From contig ML682118.1 of the NCBI GenBank assembly GCA_007922195.1, forward strand, positions 1,514,265-1,578,264: a stretch of 64,000 nt of DNA, written 5' to 3'. The DNA is from Podocnemis expansa (taxonomy: Eukaryota; Chordata; Testudines; Podocnemididae). Below are positions 11,765 to 24,184 of this stretch, piece after piece (the first letter of the stretch is position 1; every line of letters starts with the position of its first letter). The notes below the pieces were generated by a model. It did not search any database. It was not told the origin of the DNA and was given only the letters and a program-made list of their open reading frames with translations. The translations under genes were made by a program, and so were the position numbers.

Positions 11765-12720
11765 TAATTGGCAAATTAAAGCAAACAAAAGGAAGTACTT
11801 CATACATTGTATAGTCTGCTTGTGAAACTCATTGCCAAGAAATGTGTTATGGGAACATAAGGTTCTTGCAGGTACCAAAGTAAAGAATGTAATCAGACAG
11901 CTGACAGTTTTCTGCTAACTACGTTTATTAAAGCGTACAACACTCGTTAGCACTTATCAGCACTGGTTAAAGCCACTGAAATCTAAGCACTAAAACCTAT
12001 TAGCACTTAACACTCACACTCCAAAACACAGCGGGAGACCCAACTGCACCACGGATAGGTGCCTGAGAGATCCAGGCACGATGAATCGTCCGTTCATGGT
12101 GAGTCTCAAAGTTCCGCTTCTCTACCCAAACTTTTGTAGGGTCTAATGATTACCTGCTGCCATTCTCAAGCAACGAATCTTTGTCCTGCTCTCCATGCAG
12201 ATCAACTCATCCTGGGAAATTCTCCTATGCACAACAACTTATTCTGGGAAACTTTCAAAAGGACCTAACATGTGCACCTAACAAAAACAGCCTAAGCATA
12301 ACAATAGACTTCGCAAAAACAATCTAAACATCATAGCAACCAGCACATGCAAAGGCAAAATTAAACAATCAATTCCCTTAGCAATATACAGTGCTCCAGG
12401 GTCCATTTGCCCATCACACTACTCCTCCTAATGAGAACAATCTTTCAGGCTGGCCCTCTATAGGATGTCTTGATTTCCAAGAACAGGATTTAGTTCTAAA
12501 AAGAATAAGAAACATTTCTTTGGAGATTAGCTTTATCAATGTCTATTATTCAAGATGGTGAGGGATGATACTTCCATGTTCCACTTATCCTAAGCCTCTA
12601 CTTACAAACAATTTCTTGATCTGAGCACTACTTGATAAGATCCTGCTACATCTATTACTTCAAAAACATGTGACACTGGCTACTCCCAAAGGGCAAGATA
12701 CTCCCATTGTCAGATAAGCA
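11765..12720 (+). mobile_element. CR1 3' fragment in module 2, split by an LTR
   Basis: The CR1 tail starts with AAAAGGAAGTACTTCATAC near 11788 and continues with ATTCCAAGAACAGGATTTAGTTC at about 12470, running to about 12720. A 0.6 kb LTR-bearing insertion (11845-12465) separates the two parts. Related tails occupy the same place in modules 3 to 6. Confidence 0.65.
11845..12465 (-). mobile_element. LTR with short internal remnant, antisense
   Basis: Read on the minus strand, an LTR runs from TGTGATGGGC (12418) to CCCATAACA (11845). It holds AATAAA near its end and is preceded by a purine-rich AGGAGGAGTAG like a polypurine tract. About 50 bases of internal sequence remain up to 12465. It splits the CR1 tail of module 2. 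Confidence 0.55.
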
Positions 12721-13565
12721 CTGTTTAACTGAATGGGAGATTTCTGTCATGTTTAATGTGAATATTGCTGCTGTTATTCAATTTTGTTCTGAGGATCTTT
12801 CTACTGCAGCTGAAAAAATGGACACTCTGAAATCAGTCCTGAATTATTGGTAAGAAGAAGAAATGATCTGCAGTGTACACTTTACATAGAGTGACAGAGG
12901 GAGTGCATGACAGCCATGAGAGGAGAAGGGGGTGAGAGGTGCCAGGGGAAAGGTGACACTTTTAGTCACATAGTTCAGCTAAAATACCACAGAATAGCAT
13001 GTAGCCCACTGATAGGTTTACACATAAACTTCAGGCAGCTCTACTTAGTGTCTCCCTCTGCACCATTTGTCTATCAAATGGTTGGAGGTCTAGGTTCCAC
13101 TGAGAGATCTCTTCCTGAAATATTATTATAACTCATTTTGCCATACTTTTAAGAATTGTTTCCTGCCTCATGCTGGAGCTAGCGATACTACACTGCAGTT
13201 CACTGTCTTTCTTAAGTATGCTGTCCAGAAATTTCTCTGATTACAACAAAAATACATTTTCCAGGTGCTCATCAAGATCTTTTCTGTCATTTTGCATGGC
13301 TAAAATTTTGTTCTTTCCATTTCATTCAGCAGGAAGCCTCCTTCATCAGTCAGACCTGTTCTCCACAGAGATCCTTATGGGCCTTCAACCTTATGGCACT
13401 TCATGTATTTTTAACTCCTCTACTGATTTATCCTCACTCATCGTTCAATATGCCTCATGCTGCAGGTAATTCCCCTGCACTAGCTGTCCCATTCCAGGGA
13501 CCAGACAAGCCAGCCAAAAGCAGCAGAACAGGAGTCCAGAGTCTGTTTTCTCATCTGTCCCTAAG

Positions 13566-13665
13566 CCAGTGGTTGTCAAACTTTTTTCCTCGGGACCCTG
13601 CTCTGGAGCCCTCTGCCATGTGGTGACCCTCCACTGAAAACACGCGGCAACCACCAGAAAATTGA
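13566..13665. mobile_element. hAT-like fragment
   Basis: CCAGTGGTTGTCAAACTTTTTTCC followed by GGGACC and GTGGTGACC resembles the left end of a common hAT MITE family. The right terminus is not recognisable. Confidence 0.55.
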
Positions 13666-15249
13666 ACAGTGACCATGGCTGGGAGAGGTGATGGGGGGGT
13701 GGCTATCCCTCATGGTTTTTCATCCTTTCGCTTGAGGCTTCTATTGCATCTCTGAAATCTACACATCTAATATGTGATCACCTACATGGAACATGCAAAG
13801 GGTGATCCCACATACCATACTCCTCTCTTGAATCAAGAAGTATGCCAAGTATTTAAAATTGCATGTAGTAGCCTGTGGGGTGTGTGTGGAACCTCCCTGC
13901 AAAAGGGAAGGTGGTTGACCTGGGTGGAGAAATGAGATGGAAGTGCTGAGACACGGGAAGGAGAAGAGAGCCAATGCCAGGATGGAAAGAAAGGTCCTTG
14001 AAGATCCTGCCTGCTGCTGAACCTTTCTAAGTCCCTTCAGATCCTGCTTTCTTCTCCACTGCCAAATCCCAGGAACTGAACCAGCCTCCTAGGTTCCACT
14101 TTCACTTCTGCACTTCGTCTGCTTTCTGAGTCTGCATGAGTTTCCATGAGCATGCAATTGTCCACAATATTGTGACTGAAAGGGTGCTAACCCTCTCTGC
14201 TCGGTCTGGTGACACTTTTTGCTGTCAGTGTGCATAAGGCAGTAACACAACGGAGCTAGCCACTCCCCTTCAGTCTGGGACCTTGTTGTAACTTCTCCTT
14301 CCAGTAGATTTATCCCTGAGTTAGATTTTATTTTGTTACTTAGGCTTTATAATTGTAGAAACAATACCATACTTTGTAACACAGGCTCCTGCTAGAACAG
14401 TTTGCTTTTCTCTCCTCTTTTTGATTATCAGTTAAAAATTAATCTCTGGGTTTTTTTTATTAAAATCTACAAGTTATTACTTTTATTGCAAGCAAGGGAA
14501 TTCTCAACCCCCTAAACAAAAACAAAAACAAAAAAAAAAGAGAGGCAAATCCTAATTTGTAAAAATAACTGCAATCGCCATATCCCAAAAATGGTAGAAT
14601 AAAAGGATGTCCACAATTTTTTTTTTCTTTTCTTCTTTGGGTCTAGAGAAAAAAAAAAGTTGCTTGCCATTGACATCAGTACTTTTCATATGAGTGAGAG
14701 AAGCCCAGAGACATACTGACTCACAGACAAGGCACAGAGGTTGTTTGAACAGTTAGCACCTCGTTGTTAGTCCTAATGACCCACCTTATTTGCAATGCTG
14801 ATACTGTGTGAACACCGACATAAGCAAATTTCCCACCAAGCCACTCCTCTGGCCTCATGGTAGAGCCAGCCCCATGAACCAGGCTACCACTTTTGGCCAG
14901 CTCACCTGGCATGGGATGGGCAGCAGTGTGACTCCTGCAGGGTCCCTCAAAGTGTGGGGCCCTGGGCGGCTGCCCCTCTTGCCCTATCCTACAGACAGCC
15001 CTAATAGTCTGCAATATTTACCATTCTTATTGTATATCAGAGTGATTTTTTCTGGCAGAAGTTTATAGTCCTGCAGACCTGCTTCAGCACAGCTCCCACA
15101 GTGGCCCTCTCAACCTCGATGTGGTATGCCACAGAGCGATAAGACAGGGGTTGCCATCTTCCATGCTGCTATAGCCACTTGTCTCTCCACTGGGGGTGCA
15201 GGTTGCATGTGTGTGTCCCTGTGCTGGAGGACCCAGGTTTAGAGGAGGG
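13666..15249. other. Intergenic, unclassified repeats likely
   Basis: Several A- and T-runs (14455-14660) and a GC-rich part after 14720. No gene or element with defined ends was recognised. The frames on both strands at 14721-15068 mirror each other and are composition effects. Confidence 0.5.
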
Positions 15250-15590
15250 ACTGGACCCCTATGTGATGGAGGCTGCCCCTGGCTTTCACCGACACATTGC
15301 AGTTCGGACCCCACTGGCTCCCTACCTGGAATAGTGACATCTGAAACAGGCCTAGACTGGGAACAGGAACACTGCCTGGGAGCAGCTGGCTCTGGGGGCG
15401 CACCGGCGTGTTGCGGTTTGGACTCTGCTGGCCCTCTTTCTGAAGTGGCAGTCCCAGAGCTGAATGTAGGACGGGAAGTTGACCCTTACATGGGGAAGGT
15501 AGACTCAGGGCCTGTATTAGCATGTTGCAGTTGGAACCCTGCTGACCAGGTCCCATACGAACTGACACCACGTCAGGACCTGGGCTGAGA
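15250..15590 (+). repeat. Degenerate ~113-bp tandem repeat
   Basis: Three units share CATTGCAGTTCGGACC, TGTTGCGGTTTGGACTC and TGTTGCAGTTGGAACCC at about 15294, 15409 and 15522. A related piece is near 44860 (TGTTGTGGTCTGAACCC). The sequence probably belongs to a turtle LTR element. Confidence 0.65.
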
Positions 15591-15949
15591 CACAGTGGAA
15601 TTGGGTCAGGCAGCAACCCCCACCTCCCTGCTTCCTACGTGAATTAAGAAGCTCTTCTTCCCTCACCTGTAGACCTTTGTTCTTTGTATGTTCATAGAAC
15701 TATTGTGTCATGTCCACCTAGCCCCTTTGCGGGGCTAAGGACAGTAACTCTTTCTGTTCACCCCCCCTTTCCAAGGGGGGGTTAGAGACAAGTGCCTCAG
15801 CCTGCTTATGGCCATACCGGGCCCAACACTGACCCAGGGACATAGTGACAGAGAAAAACTTTTGACAGGCTCCCTATAAGGAGGCAGGGGCACTTAGCCC
15901 CGGGTGCCTGGCTTATAATGGACATACTAATTCAACCCTGATTTTGAAA

Positions 15950-16768
15950 CACAGACATGTTAATTCAATATCAGTTAATTCAAATTAAATTTTATTAGAT
16001 CGACCTAATTAGTTTGACCTCGGTTAATTTGAGTAAACAGGCTATGTGTGGACATAGCCAGAGTGTCTACAGGATCTGGCTAGCTGGAGGCACCACCAAT
16101 TTTAAATACTTGTTGTCTGCCTCCTTTGACCCCTGTGCACAAAGGTGAGTGTTACCTTCTGGCAAGAAACCCAGGAGAAAAAGGATGGGTTACACTTGTT
16201 AAAAATAGATGACAGGACAAAAATATTTTTTTTCTTAACAATTAGCATTGAAAAAGTCATCTGTGTTCTGAGTGACATCGCCATCATAGCCAAATTTAGT
16301 TAATGACATACATAGTTAGTAATGCTAATAATAATTAAATTCATTTGTGTTAAAATTAATCCCTTCCTCCCATCTAGCCAGTGCTGCAGGAGCTAGGGTG
16401 TGTCCTTTCCCGGCTGCCCAGCAAGTGTGCCCCTTTCCTGTGCCCAGCCAGTACAGACAGAACCGGGTGGATGCCTTTACTCATTGCTTGGCTCAGTGGG
16501 GCTTGTGCTAGGTGGAACATGCTTTCCCCACTGCCTAGCTCTGGCTGGTGGCATGGCCCTTATTGGGTATCATGATACCACAGTTCTCCTGGTGCCCCCC
16601 CGACCCTGAGTTAGCAAGTCCTGTCCATGGACATGCTGGTTCAAATTTGTTTTCCTAGTGGGGCCATGTCAGTTTGAATTAATTTAATTTGAACTAATCA
16701 TTATTAGTTTGAAATAATTAGTTCAAATTTAATTAATTCAGACTAACCTTCTAAGTGTAGACATAGCC
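15950..16768. mobile_element. Two abutting MITE-like elements
   Basis: One right end (GTGTGGACATAGCC) stops at 16059 and a second (GTGTAGACATAGCC) at 16768. Each is preceded by AT-rich TTGAATTAATT/AATTAGTTCAAATT palindromes. The middle (16360-16620) is GC-rich and includes a CAAGTCCTGTCCATGGACATG palindrome shared with 24470-24500. Left ends were not resolved. The second element ends against the exon-like segment at 16775. Confidence 0.5.
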
Positions 16769-16774
16769 TTACTG

Positions 16775-17041
16775 TTATCTCTGATAACATTCAAAGGAGA
16801 GTAAAGTGTAGTCAGTAGAAAAGGTACAGTTTAAACATTTTGCTTGAGGTGAACAGCACCATGAACATCTGAGTCCATCTGTAGAGAATAAACATCCTTC
16901 TTTTGACTCTACGGATGTTATAATATCTTTCACTGTGACCACCTCACCCTGTACTGTGGGAATATTCACCTCACTGACTCCAGGCACATCAACTGATATT
17001 GTCTGAAGAGCCTGAGCTTTAGCTGGGATCATCTTAGGACT
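16775..17041 (-). pseudogene. Exon-like segment of an unidentified gene, copy b
   Basis: One uninterrupted minus-strand frame from about 17041 to a stop at 16775 (86 codons from the Met at 17032). It contains an IPTVQGEVVTVKDI stretch and a Cys-rich end with RCSWCCSPQAKCLNC. The position matching the acceptor of copy a reads ATGA instead of GCAG, so splicing here looks lost. The stop comes within 7 bases of a MITE end at 16768, which may have truncated the exon. Seven cysteines in the last 45 residues suggest a secreted or metal-binding fold, but no family is recognised. Confidence 0.55.
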
Positions 17042-17439
17042 TCATATAGAAGAATCACAGCTTAAATGAAACAATGCCTTCGGAAATTGATTTATCTTAT
17101 GAGCTCATATAGGAGAAAATTCCATTTGGTCAGATGAGACATTCCTTATATTATCATTGTCTTGCTCTTGATACCATTCTTGTCCATATAAAGAGCTGTA
17201 TCCTAGGGATCAATTACGTAACCTACACACATCATTCCGAATCTAGATTCTCTAGTTCTGTTAACATCAGTTCCATTTCAAATCCAGAAAATTTTAAACC
17301 CTCATAAGAAATTCATATCCTTTCTCACATGATATAGGAAAAGATATTAATAGCATCTAAAATCTCCCCTCACTAGTCCAGGGGTGAAGGTTGTGGTTTG
17401 TTTTGTTTTGTAAAATTGGTACCAGTAAGGTTCACTTTA
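17042..17439. other. No feature recognised
   Basis: Sequence immediately behind exon-like copy b on its strand, before module 3. It would be intron if the segment is a true exon; no second exon-like block was found. Confidence 0.5.
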
Positions 17440-17959
17440 GCCTATCAAAAGTCACATTAAAGATATGGATTACTATATGTTCTATACATTCAGTATTTGG
17501 TCAGCTTCCTTTCTTCTATATGTGGAACTATCAATGATACCTCTGTCCATGAGAAGACTCACTTTATTTCATTTATGGAAATAATAGTGCCATAGTTTAC
17601 AATGTCTCCTACATATGTAGTATCAGTGCTGCTCAGTTTCTCCCATATATGGATATGTCAGCAATATAGATTGTTACACACCTTACAAATGAAGGCTCAG
17701 AGGAACTCATCTTCCTCCACATATGGACCTAAAACAGGTAAATATGGTCCTAGTGCAGTCCTCTGTGAAGTATCTATTTGTGCTGGATGATAAATAGATA
17801 TGAGAAAGGAACTCTTGAGGTACTTGTGTGCTCTGCAGCACCACGGCTTCACAGTCTAAATTATAATTAAAGACTATTTATTAACTTTGTCATAGAAGTA
17901 AGGATGCCAAGAGATTTAAGTCTGTAAGAAATACTGAGGGCTGAATTCACTGTTGGTTT

Positions 17960-18325
17960 TCAACAAAAGCAATTAATGGGCAGCAGATCAAAAGCAAAGA
18001 AAAAAAAGTACTTCACACAATGTATAGTTTCTCTGTGGAGCTCCTTGCCAGGGGAAGTTTTGAATTCCAAGAACAGATTTGAGTTCTAAAAGGAAATAGA
18101 AAAGTTCTGGGGGGCGGGGGTGGGAATAACTCTATCAGTGGCTCTTAGCCAAGATGGTGAGAGATGAAACTCCCATGCTCCAGTTGTCTTATACCTCTAA
18201 TTACAAGCAACTGATTCTGTACACAACTTGATATGACCCTTTTATACCCCTTCCTTTAGAAGCATCTGATTCTGACTGCTCCCAAGAGAAAGATACTTCC
18301 TTTGTCAGATCGGCGCTATTTAAGT
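17960..18325 (+). mobile_element. CR1 3' fragment in module 3
   Basis: The AAAGTACTTCACACAATGTATAG, CTCCTTGCCAGGGG, AGCCAAGATGGTGAGAG and GACTGCTCCCAAGAGAAAG blocks follow the order of the turtle CR1 3' region. This copy is continuous and the best preserved of the five module-linked tails. Confidence 0.7.
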
Positions 18326-19274
18326 GCATGGGACACTTATATCTAATGTGGGTATCCCTATTGCTATTCCATTTAGGTCTGAAGATTTTTTCCAGGCTAT
18401 CTGCAAGATGGACACTGTGAAATCAGTCCTAAATTCTTGGTAAGATAATTAGAAAAGTTTTGAGGCATATACTTTTTATAGAGTGACAGAGGGAGTGTGC
18501 CGCAGCCATGGGAGGAGAGGGATGAGAGGTGAGAGTGAAAAAGGTGAGCCTTGTGGTCACATACTTCAGATAAGATATCTCAGAACTCAAAATTTGAAGG
18601 TAGCTCTGCTTAGCCTACATGGTATCATGTCTCCTTCTGAATATCTTGTTGAACGGTTAAACGACTCAACTTCTCTCAGAGATTCCTTCCTGAAATATCA
18701 TTAAAATTCATTACACCACACTGTTAACAATTGTTTCCTGACCATTCCATTTGATAAACATATCCATCATATACCACATGGCTACTATTAGAATATTCTT
18801 ATGAGGAACTCATTAGAAGATTTTCTGTCATTTTGCATTGCAAATATTTTGTTTCTCATTCATTCAGGATGAAGCCTCCTTCATCAATTAGACCACCTCC
18901 CATCAGCCAATGGGCATTACCCTTGTGGCCCTTCAGTTTCTTTTTCCTCCCTTACTGAAAACCCTCTTCACACATCCTTCATAAATCCTACATCCACAGG
19001 TAATTCTGATTGATGAAATCTGGGTTAACTTTGCTCTCACTCAGAGACTGGATAATTGGATATTGTTAATGTTGAATAATGTATTATGGGAGGCAGAGGA
19101 CACAGGAGAGAATTGCTCAGCAAGAGTAATATTTAGTTACCATTCAACTTATTTTAGAATTACATTTTATATTTCTATATCTATAAATGTAGTGTTGGTG
19201 AGACTCCCATTCTCCCACATATGGACAGATGAATGACATTTTTGTCCATTACAAGGCTCACTTTATTTCATGTA

Positions 19275-20096
19275 GGCTGTGTCCACATGAGATTTATTTT
19301 GAAACAACAGTCATTGTTTTCAAATAAAGCTTGCTATGTCCAGACAATGTTTTGTTATTTGAAAATGATGGGGCTCTTTCATTTTGTTATAATGAATGAT
19401 ATTTCAAAACCACTATACATCACCTTCAATCCAAATAACCCTTGTTTTGAAAGGGTTGTTTCAAAACAATGCAGTTAGGACTTGTTGTTTCAAAACAACC
19501 TCTGTTTTGAAACAGGTGTTTGAACTTCCTCCCAGGGTGCATGGCACCCTGGGAGGAAGTCCCACCCCCCCTCAGCACCCTGGCCAAGGAGCCAATCAGC
19601 CACTCTCCCTTGTCGGGTGCAGGGGGCAGCGGGTGCATGAGCCTTCTTCGCCTGCCGGTCCCCCTTGCCAGAGACTAGCGGGTGGGCACCCCAGCCTACT
19701 TTCCCCCCTCCACCCTCAGCAAGGGGAAGTGGTGGGCGAAGCCGTCTCAGGCGCCCACTGCCCCCCACACCCGGCAAGGGAGAGTGGCTGGTGAAGCTGG
19801 CTGCTCTACTTGCCCAGCACAGGGGGGTGGCAGGCACCCCAGGACACTTGGCTGGTGGCTCGTCTAGGTAGCAGGGCAGCAGGGCCACCCCGATCCCCTA
19901 GCCCCTGGCTGCCTGGAAGCAGCCAGGGGTCATGCCAGCTCACGTGGCCCTGGCCACTTGTAAGCAGCAGGGGAGCAGTGCCGGTTCTCACCATTTCTCT
20001 CAGGCTCTGTAACCTGTGGTCAATTTCACAAAGGTATATTGGAATAACTTATGTAAAAAAAACAAAAAACAAACCCAGCTATGTGTGGACATAGCC
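19275..20096. mobile_element. GC-cored inverted-repeat transposon, 822 bp
   Basis: The ends are GGCTGTGTCCACATG and TATGTGTGGACATAGCC. The left arm is AT-rich TTTCAAAACAAC repeats. A near-perfect hairpin (CTTCCTCCCAGGGTGCATGG and its complement, 19525-19560) leads into a GC-rich core to about 20010. It interrupts module 3. Confidence 0.7.
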
Positions 20097-20484
20097 ACAT
20101 GGAAAGAATAGTTGTATGGATTATTATGTGCCTTTTAGAGTCAATATCAGTGAGGCCCCACTGATCCCATATGCAGAATTTTTGGTGGCATAGATAGTGG
20201 TTTTATTTAAAAGTTCAGGATCAGTCGAGCTCACTATATTCCATGTATGGACCTCAAATATCTCCACTATGATCCTTCTCTAGTCCCTTGCATAGCACCC
20301 ATTTCTTTGATACACCATGCATACAGATGACACAGAATTTCTCAAAGTGCATCTGTACTGTGTAACAGCAAGGACTTCACTTTCCAAATATTAATTATAA
20401 TTAAAGACTGATTACTGTATTATAGAATTAATTACTTTAAATGTCTTAAGGTTGTAAGAGCTGTCAAGCATTTATTAATAAATG

Positions 20485-20814
20485 CAGAAATTATTAGACA
20501 GAAGTTTACATCAAACAGAAGGAAGTACTTCACAAGATCCATAGTCCATCCATGGAACTTACTACCAGGGGATTTTTCTAATTCCAAGAACGAAACTGAG
20601 CTCTAAAAAAATGTAGGACAATATTCCTTGGGAGAATCCATCTATCAATGACTATAAGCCGAGATGGTGAGGGACAATCTTCTAATACTCCAAGAGTTGT
20701 AAGCCTCTCGTTCCAAGCAACTGGGACTGTACAAAACTTGATATTACTCTTATATATTTGTTACTTTAGAAGCAGCTGGCACTAGTGACTCCCAGAAGTT
20801 AAGTTACTCCCAAT
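20485..20814 (+). mobile_element. CR1 3' fragment in module 4
   Basis: The same CR1 tail as in module 3, ending where an inverted-repeat transposon is inserted at 20815. The remainder of the module resumes at about 21361. Confidence 0.65.
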
Positions 20815-21360
20815 GGCTATGTTTATACTGTCCTAGTTATTTCAAGGTAGTTATTTCAAAATAACTATTTCAATTTTAATTCAAAATAATTATTTCTAAT
20901 TAGTGAGCCTTCACAAGACTCCTAATTCAAGATAAGGTAGGCATTATTATTCTGAGCTGGATAGTCTACATTAGGCTCCTTTCTCTGGTAGCTGTCTAGG
21001 GAGCCCAAGGGGAAACCAGAAACACTGGGGTTTCCCTGCCCATAGCACAGAAGTGAGCCTGCTGGGGTTTCCTGCCCACAAAAGAAAATGGAGACAGCCG
21101 GGAAGGAGGGGGGGGGTCCATGCCCATTATTTTGAAAGAATCAGACTCCACTCCTCGGAATGGCTTATATCCAGATAATAATTTGGAAATAAGTCCTATG
21201 TTGAAATTAAAGCAGGTTATATTATTTTGAAGTAGCACTTCTTTATTTCAAATATTGAAACACTAATTTCAAAATAACAAAACACTTGTATAGACAAGGA
21301 AAATTGATTGCATAGTAAGCCTTCTTATTCTGAAGTAACTTTTTAGTGTAGACACACCCA
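20815..21360. mobile_element. Inverted-repeat transposon, 546 bp
   Basis: The ends are GGCTATGTTTATACTG and AGTGTAGACACACCC, with ATTTCAAAATAACTATTTC-type arms. It interrupts module 4 exactly where modules 5 and 6 are continuous. Confidence 0.7.
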
Positions 21361-22400
21361 TTTCATATCATCACAACTTAACTGCATGGAAGACTTTTAT
21401 CATGTCTAAAGTCAATATCTCTTTTGTCACTCAATTCAGGTCTGAGGATTTCTCCAGTCAACCAGAGAACACAGACACTGTGAAATCTGTGAAGTCTTGG
21501 TAAAATGATTAGAAAAGTTCTTCAGTTTACATTTTGTATAGATTGAGAGAGGGGGCATGTGGCAGGTGTGACAGGGAGGGTTTTAGATGACAGGGAAAAG
21601 GTGAACCTTTTGGTCACATAGTTAAGTAAAATGCCTCAAAATACCATGCAACCCACTGACAATTTGACAATTAATCCTTCCAGCAGCTCTGCTTAATGTT
21701 TTCTTCTGAACAACTCATCACTTGAGTGCTTGGAGGTCTGGCTTCATCTCAGAGATCCCTTCTCAAAATATCATTAAAACTCATTAAGCCACACTTTTAA
21801 CAATTGTTTCCTGCTTCAAATTTCCTGCTTACTGCCTTCCTTAAATGCACATGTCATAAATTGTTTTTATGAGTGATTAAATACTTCTATTAGAAACTCA
21901 GAAGCTCTTTTTACTCATTGCCCACTATTACTATTTTGTGGTTTCTGTTCGATTCAGGATGGAGCCTCGTTCAGTGAGACCTCCTCTTCTCAGCAAATGG
22001 GCAGCACTCTTACGGCCCTTCACTTTTTTTTCTTCCCTACCAAGGACTCTCTTCACACATTTTTCATATTTTTTCCATCTACTGGTAATTCTGATGGATA
22101 AAATTTTGATTAACTTTGACACTACTTGAAGATGGGAGAAATTAGTGTGATTAATGCTGAATATTGTACAAGGGGAGGCAGGACATGCAGAAGAGAATTG
22201 CTCACTATGGGTAATGCTCAGTTAAACTTTATTTTATTTTATATCAATTTATTGTCAATGAGACTTCCATTCTCCCATATGTGGCAATATGAATGATATC
22301 TTTGTCCATTATATATCTCACTTTATCTGATATATAGAAATAATAGAGGCACGGATTGTTTTGTGTTTTACACATTCAATATCAGTGAGGCCCTGATTAT

Positions 22401-23870
22401 CCTAGTATGTGGAATTTGTGGTGGCATGAATAGGTTTGTTGTATAAACTCAGGATCAGTGGAGCTCATATTTTTCTATATACGGACCTCAAATTGATCCA
22501 CTATGATTCTTGTGTAGTCCTTTGAAAATTACACATTCTTTCATGCACTATGCATAAATATAACATAGAATTTTAAAAAGAACATATGCTACCTGTAGCA
22601 GCAAAGATTCACAAACCAAATATTATTTATAATAAAGAATGATAACTGCAGTCCACAATTAAGCTCTCTAACTGCGCTAAGGCCATAAGGACTGCCAAGG
22701 TTTTATTTAAAATGCATTAATTAATAGGCAGATCTTTATATCAACCAAAAGGAAGTATTTAACAAAATTGGCAGTCCATCTGTGAAACTTATTGCCAGGG
22801 CATGTTTCTAATTCCAAGAACATAGTTGAGCTCTGAAACAATGTAGGAGAATTCCTTAGGAGAAAACATCTGTCATTGACTATTAGCCAAGATGGCAAGG
22901 GACAATGCTCCAGTACTTCAAGTTTTTAAGCCTCCAGTTGCAAGCAGCTGGGACTGTATTATATTTGCTCTTACCCTGCATTTGAGATTTCCATCATGTC
23001 TAAAGTGAATGTCTCAAGTCATACTCAGTTCAGGTCTAAGGATTTCTCCAGTCCACCAGAAAAAAAAAATGGACACAGTGAAATCTGTTTGGAAATCTTG
23101 GTAAGACAATAAGAAAAATTTAGCAGGGTACTCTTTGCATAGAGTGAGATGGGGCCATGTGGTAGACATGACAGAAGAGGGTGTTAGATGACAGGAAAAT
23201 GGTGAAAATTTGAATCTCATAGTTAAGCCAAAATGCCCCAGAATATCATGCTGCCCCCTGACAACTTGGCACACATTCTTGCCAGCAGCTCTGTTTAGTG
23301 TCTCCTTATGAGCTACCCATTAGTTGAGCAGATGGAGGTCTGGATTCATCTCCCTAATCCCTTCTTTAAATTATTAAATTGTGAATCTCTTTAAGCCACA
23401 CTTTAACTGGTGTTTTATTCTCAATGCTTTTCTGCTTACTGATTTTCTTAAACACACATTTCATAAGTTGTTTTGATTAATGATGAAATTCTTCTATTAG
23501 AAAGCCTTTTCTCTCATTTTCCACTATTAATATTTTGTGGTTTCCATTTGATTCAGGATGAAGCCTCCTTCAGTGTGCCCTTCTCTCCTCAGCCAGTGGC
23601 CAGCACCCTTATGGCCCTTCACTTTCTTTTTCTTCCCCTACTGAGCACCATCTTCACATATCTCTCAGAATTGTTCCATCTATAGAAAATTTTGATTGAT
23701 GAAATTTAGATTAACATAGCTCTTTACTCAGAGATGGCTTAATTGGGTTTTGTTAAGGTTGCACATTTCATAAAGAGAGGCAGGAGATGTAGGAGAAAAT
23801 TGTTCATCAAGGATAATGTTTAGATAACATCCCTTTAATTCTAGAGTTAATTATAAATAATTTTTTAGGC
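22401..23870 (+). repeat. Tandem module 5
   Basis: The most compact copy. Island A is 23034-23100 (GGTAAGA) and island B 23557-23685, whose donor GT has become AA. Confidence 0.82.
22710..22985 (+). mobile_element. CR1 3' fragment in module 5
   Basis: The blocks AAAGGAAGTATTTAACAAAATTG, TTATTGCCAGGGC and AGCCAAGATGGCAAGGGAC mark the same CR1 tail, shortened at its right end by about 70 bases compared with modules 4 and 6. Confidence 0.62.
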
Positions 23871-24184
23871 ACCATTTATCCCATATGTGGATATTTGGTG
23901 CCATAGAAAGCTTTGTTTTATGGACTCAGGAACAGTGAAGGCTCATTTTGTTCTATGTATGGAAATCAAATAGCTCTACTATGATCATTCTGTAGTCCCC
24001 TGGATAGCGTCCATTTCTTTGAGGCACCATGCATAAATATGACACAAAATTTCTCAAAGTGTATAGGCATCCTGTAACAGCAAGGACTTCACATTCCAAA
24101 TATTAATTATAATAAAGGACTGATACTGAAAAAAAAAATTAAGTGCCTTAAGAGTGTCAGAGCTGTCAATGGTTTATTAAAAAA

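Larger units (their letters stand above)
11734..13480 (+). repeat. Tandem module 2
   Basis: Its left part also survives at about 9820-9970, before the LTR. Island A is 12794-12849 (donor GGTAAGA) and island B 13333-13465 (TGCAG|GTAATT). B holds an open stretch with ATGGCACTTCATG and a hydrophobic run. The CR1 tail precedes A. Confidence 0.82.
17440..20165 (+). repeat. Tandem module 3
   Basis: Island A is 18377-18439 (TTTAG before, GGTAAGA after) and island B 18868-18999. The CR1 tail is at 17960-18325, and an 822 bp transposon (19275-20096) interrupts the right part. Island A contains ATGGACACTGTG, also seen in modules 2 and 5. Confidence 0.82.
20166..22400 (+). repeat. Tandem module 4
   Basis: Island A is 21440-21499 (donor weakened to GGTAAAA) and island B 21958-22084, where the base before GT is TG. 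A 546 bp transposon lies at 20815-21360. Confidence 0.82.

Noticed and set aside
15196..15616. Overlapping 125-130 codon frames on both strands
   Set aside because: They follow a degenerate ~113-bp tandem repeat and carry no motif.
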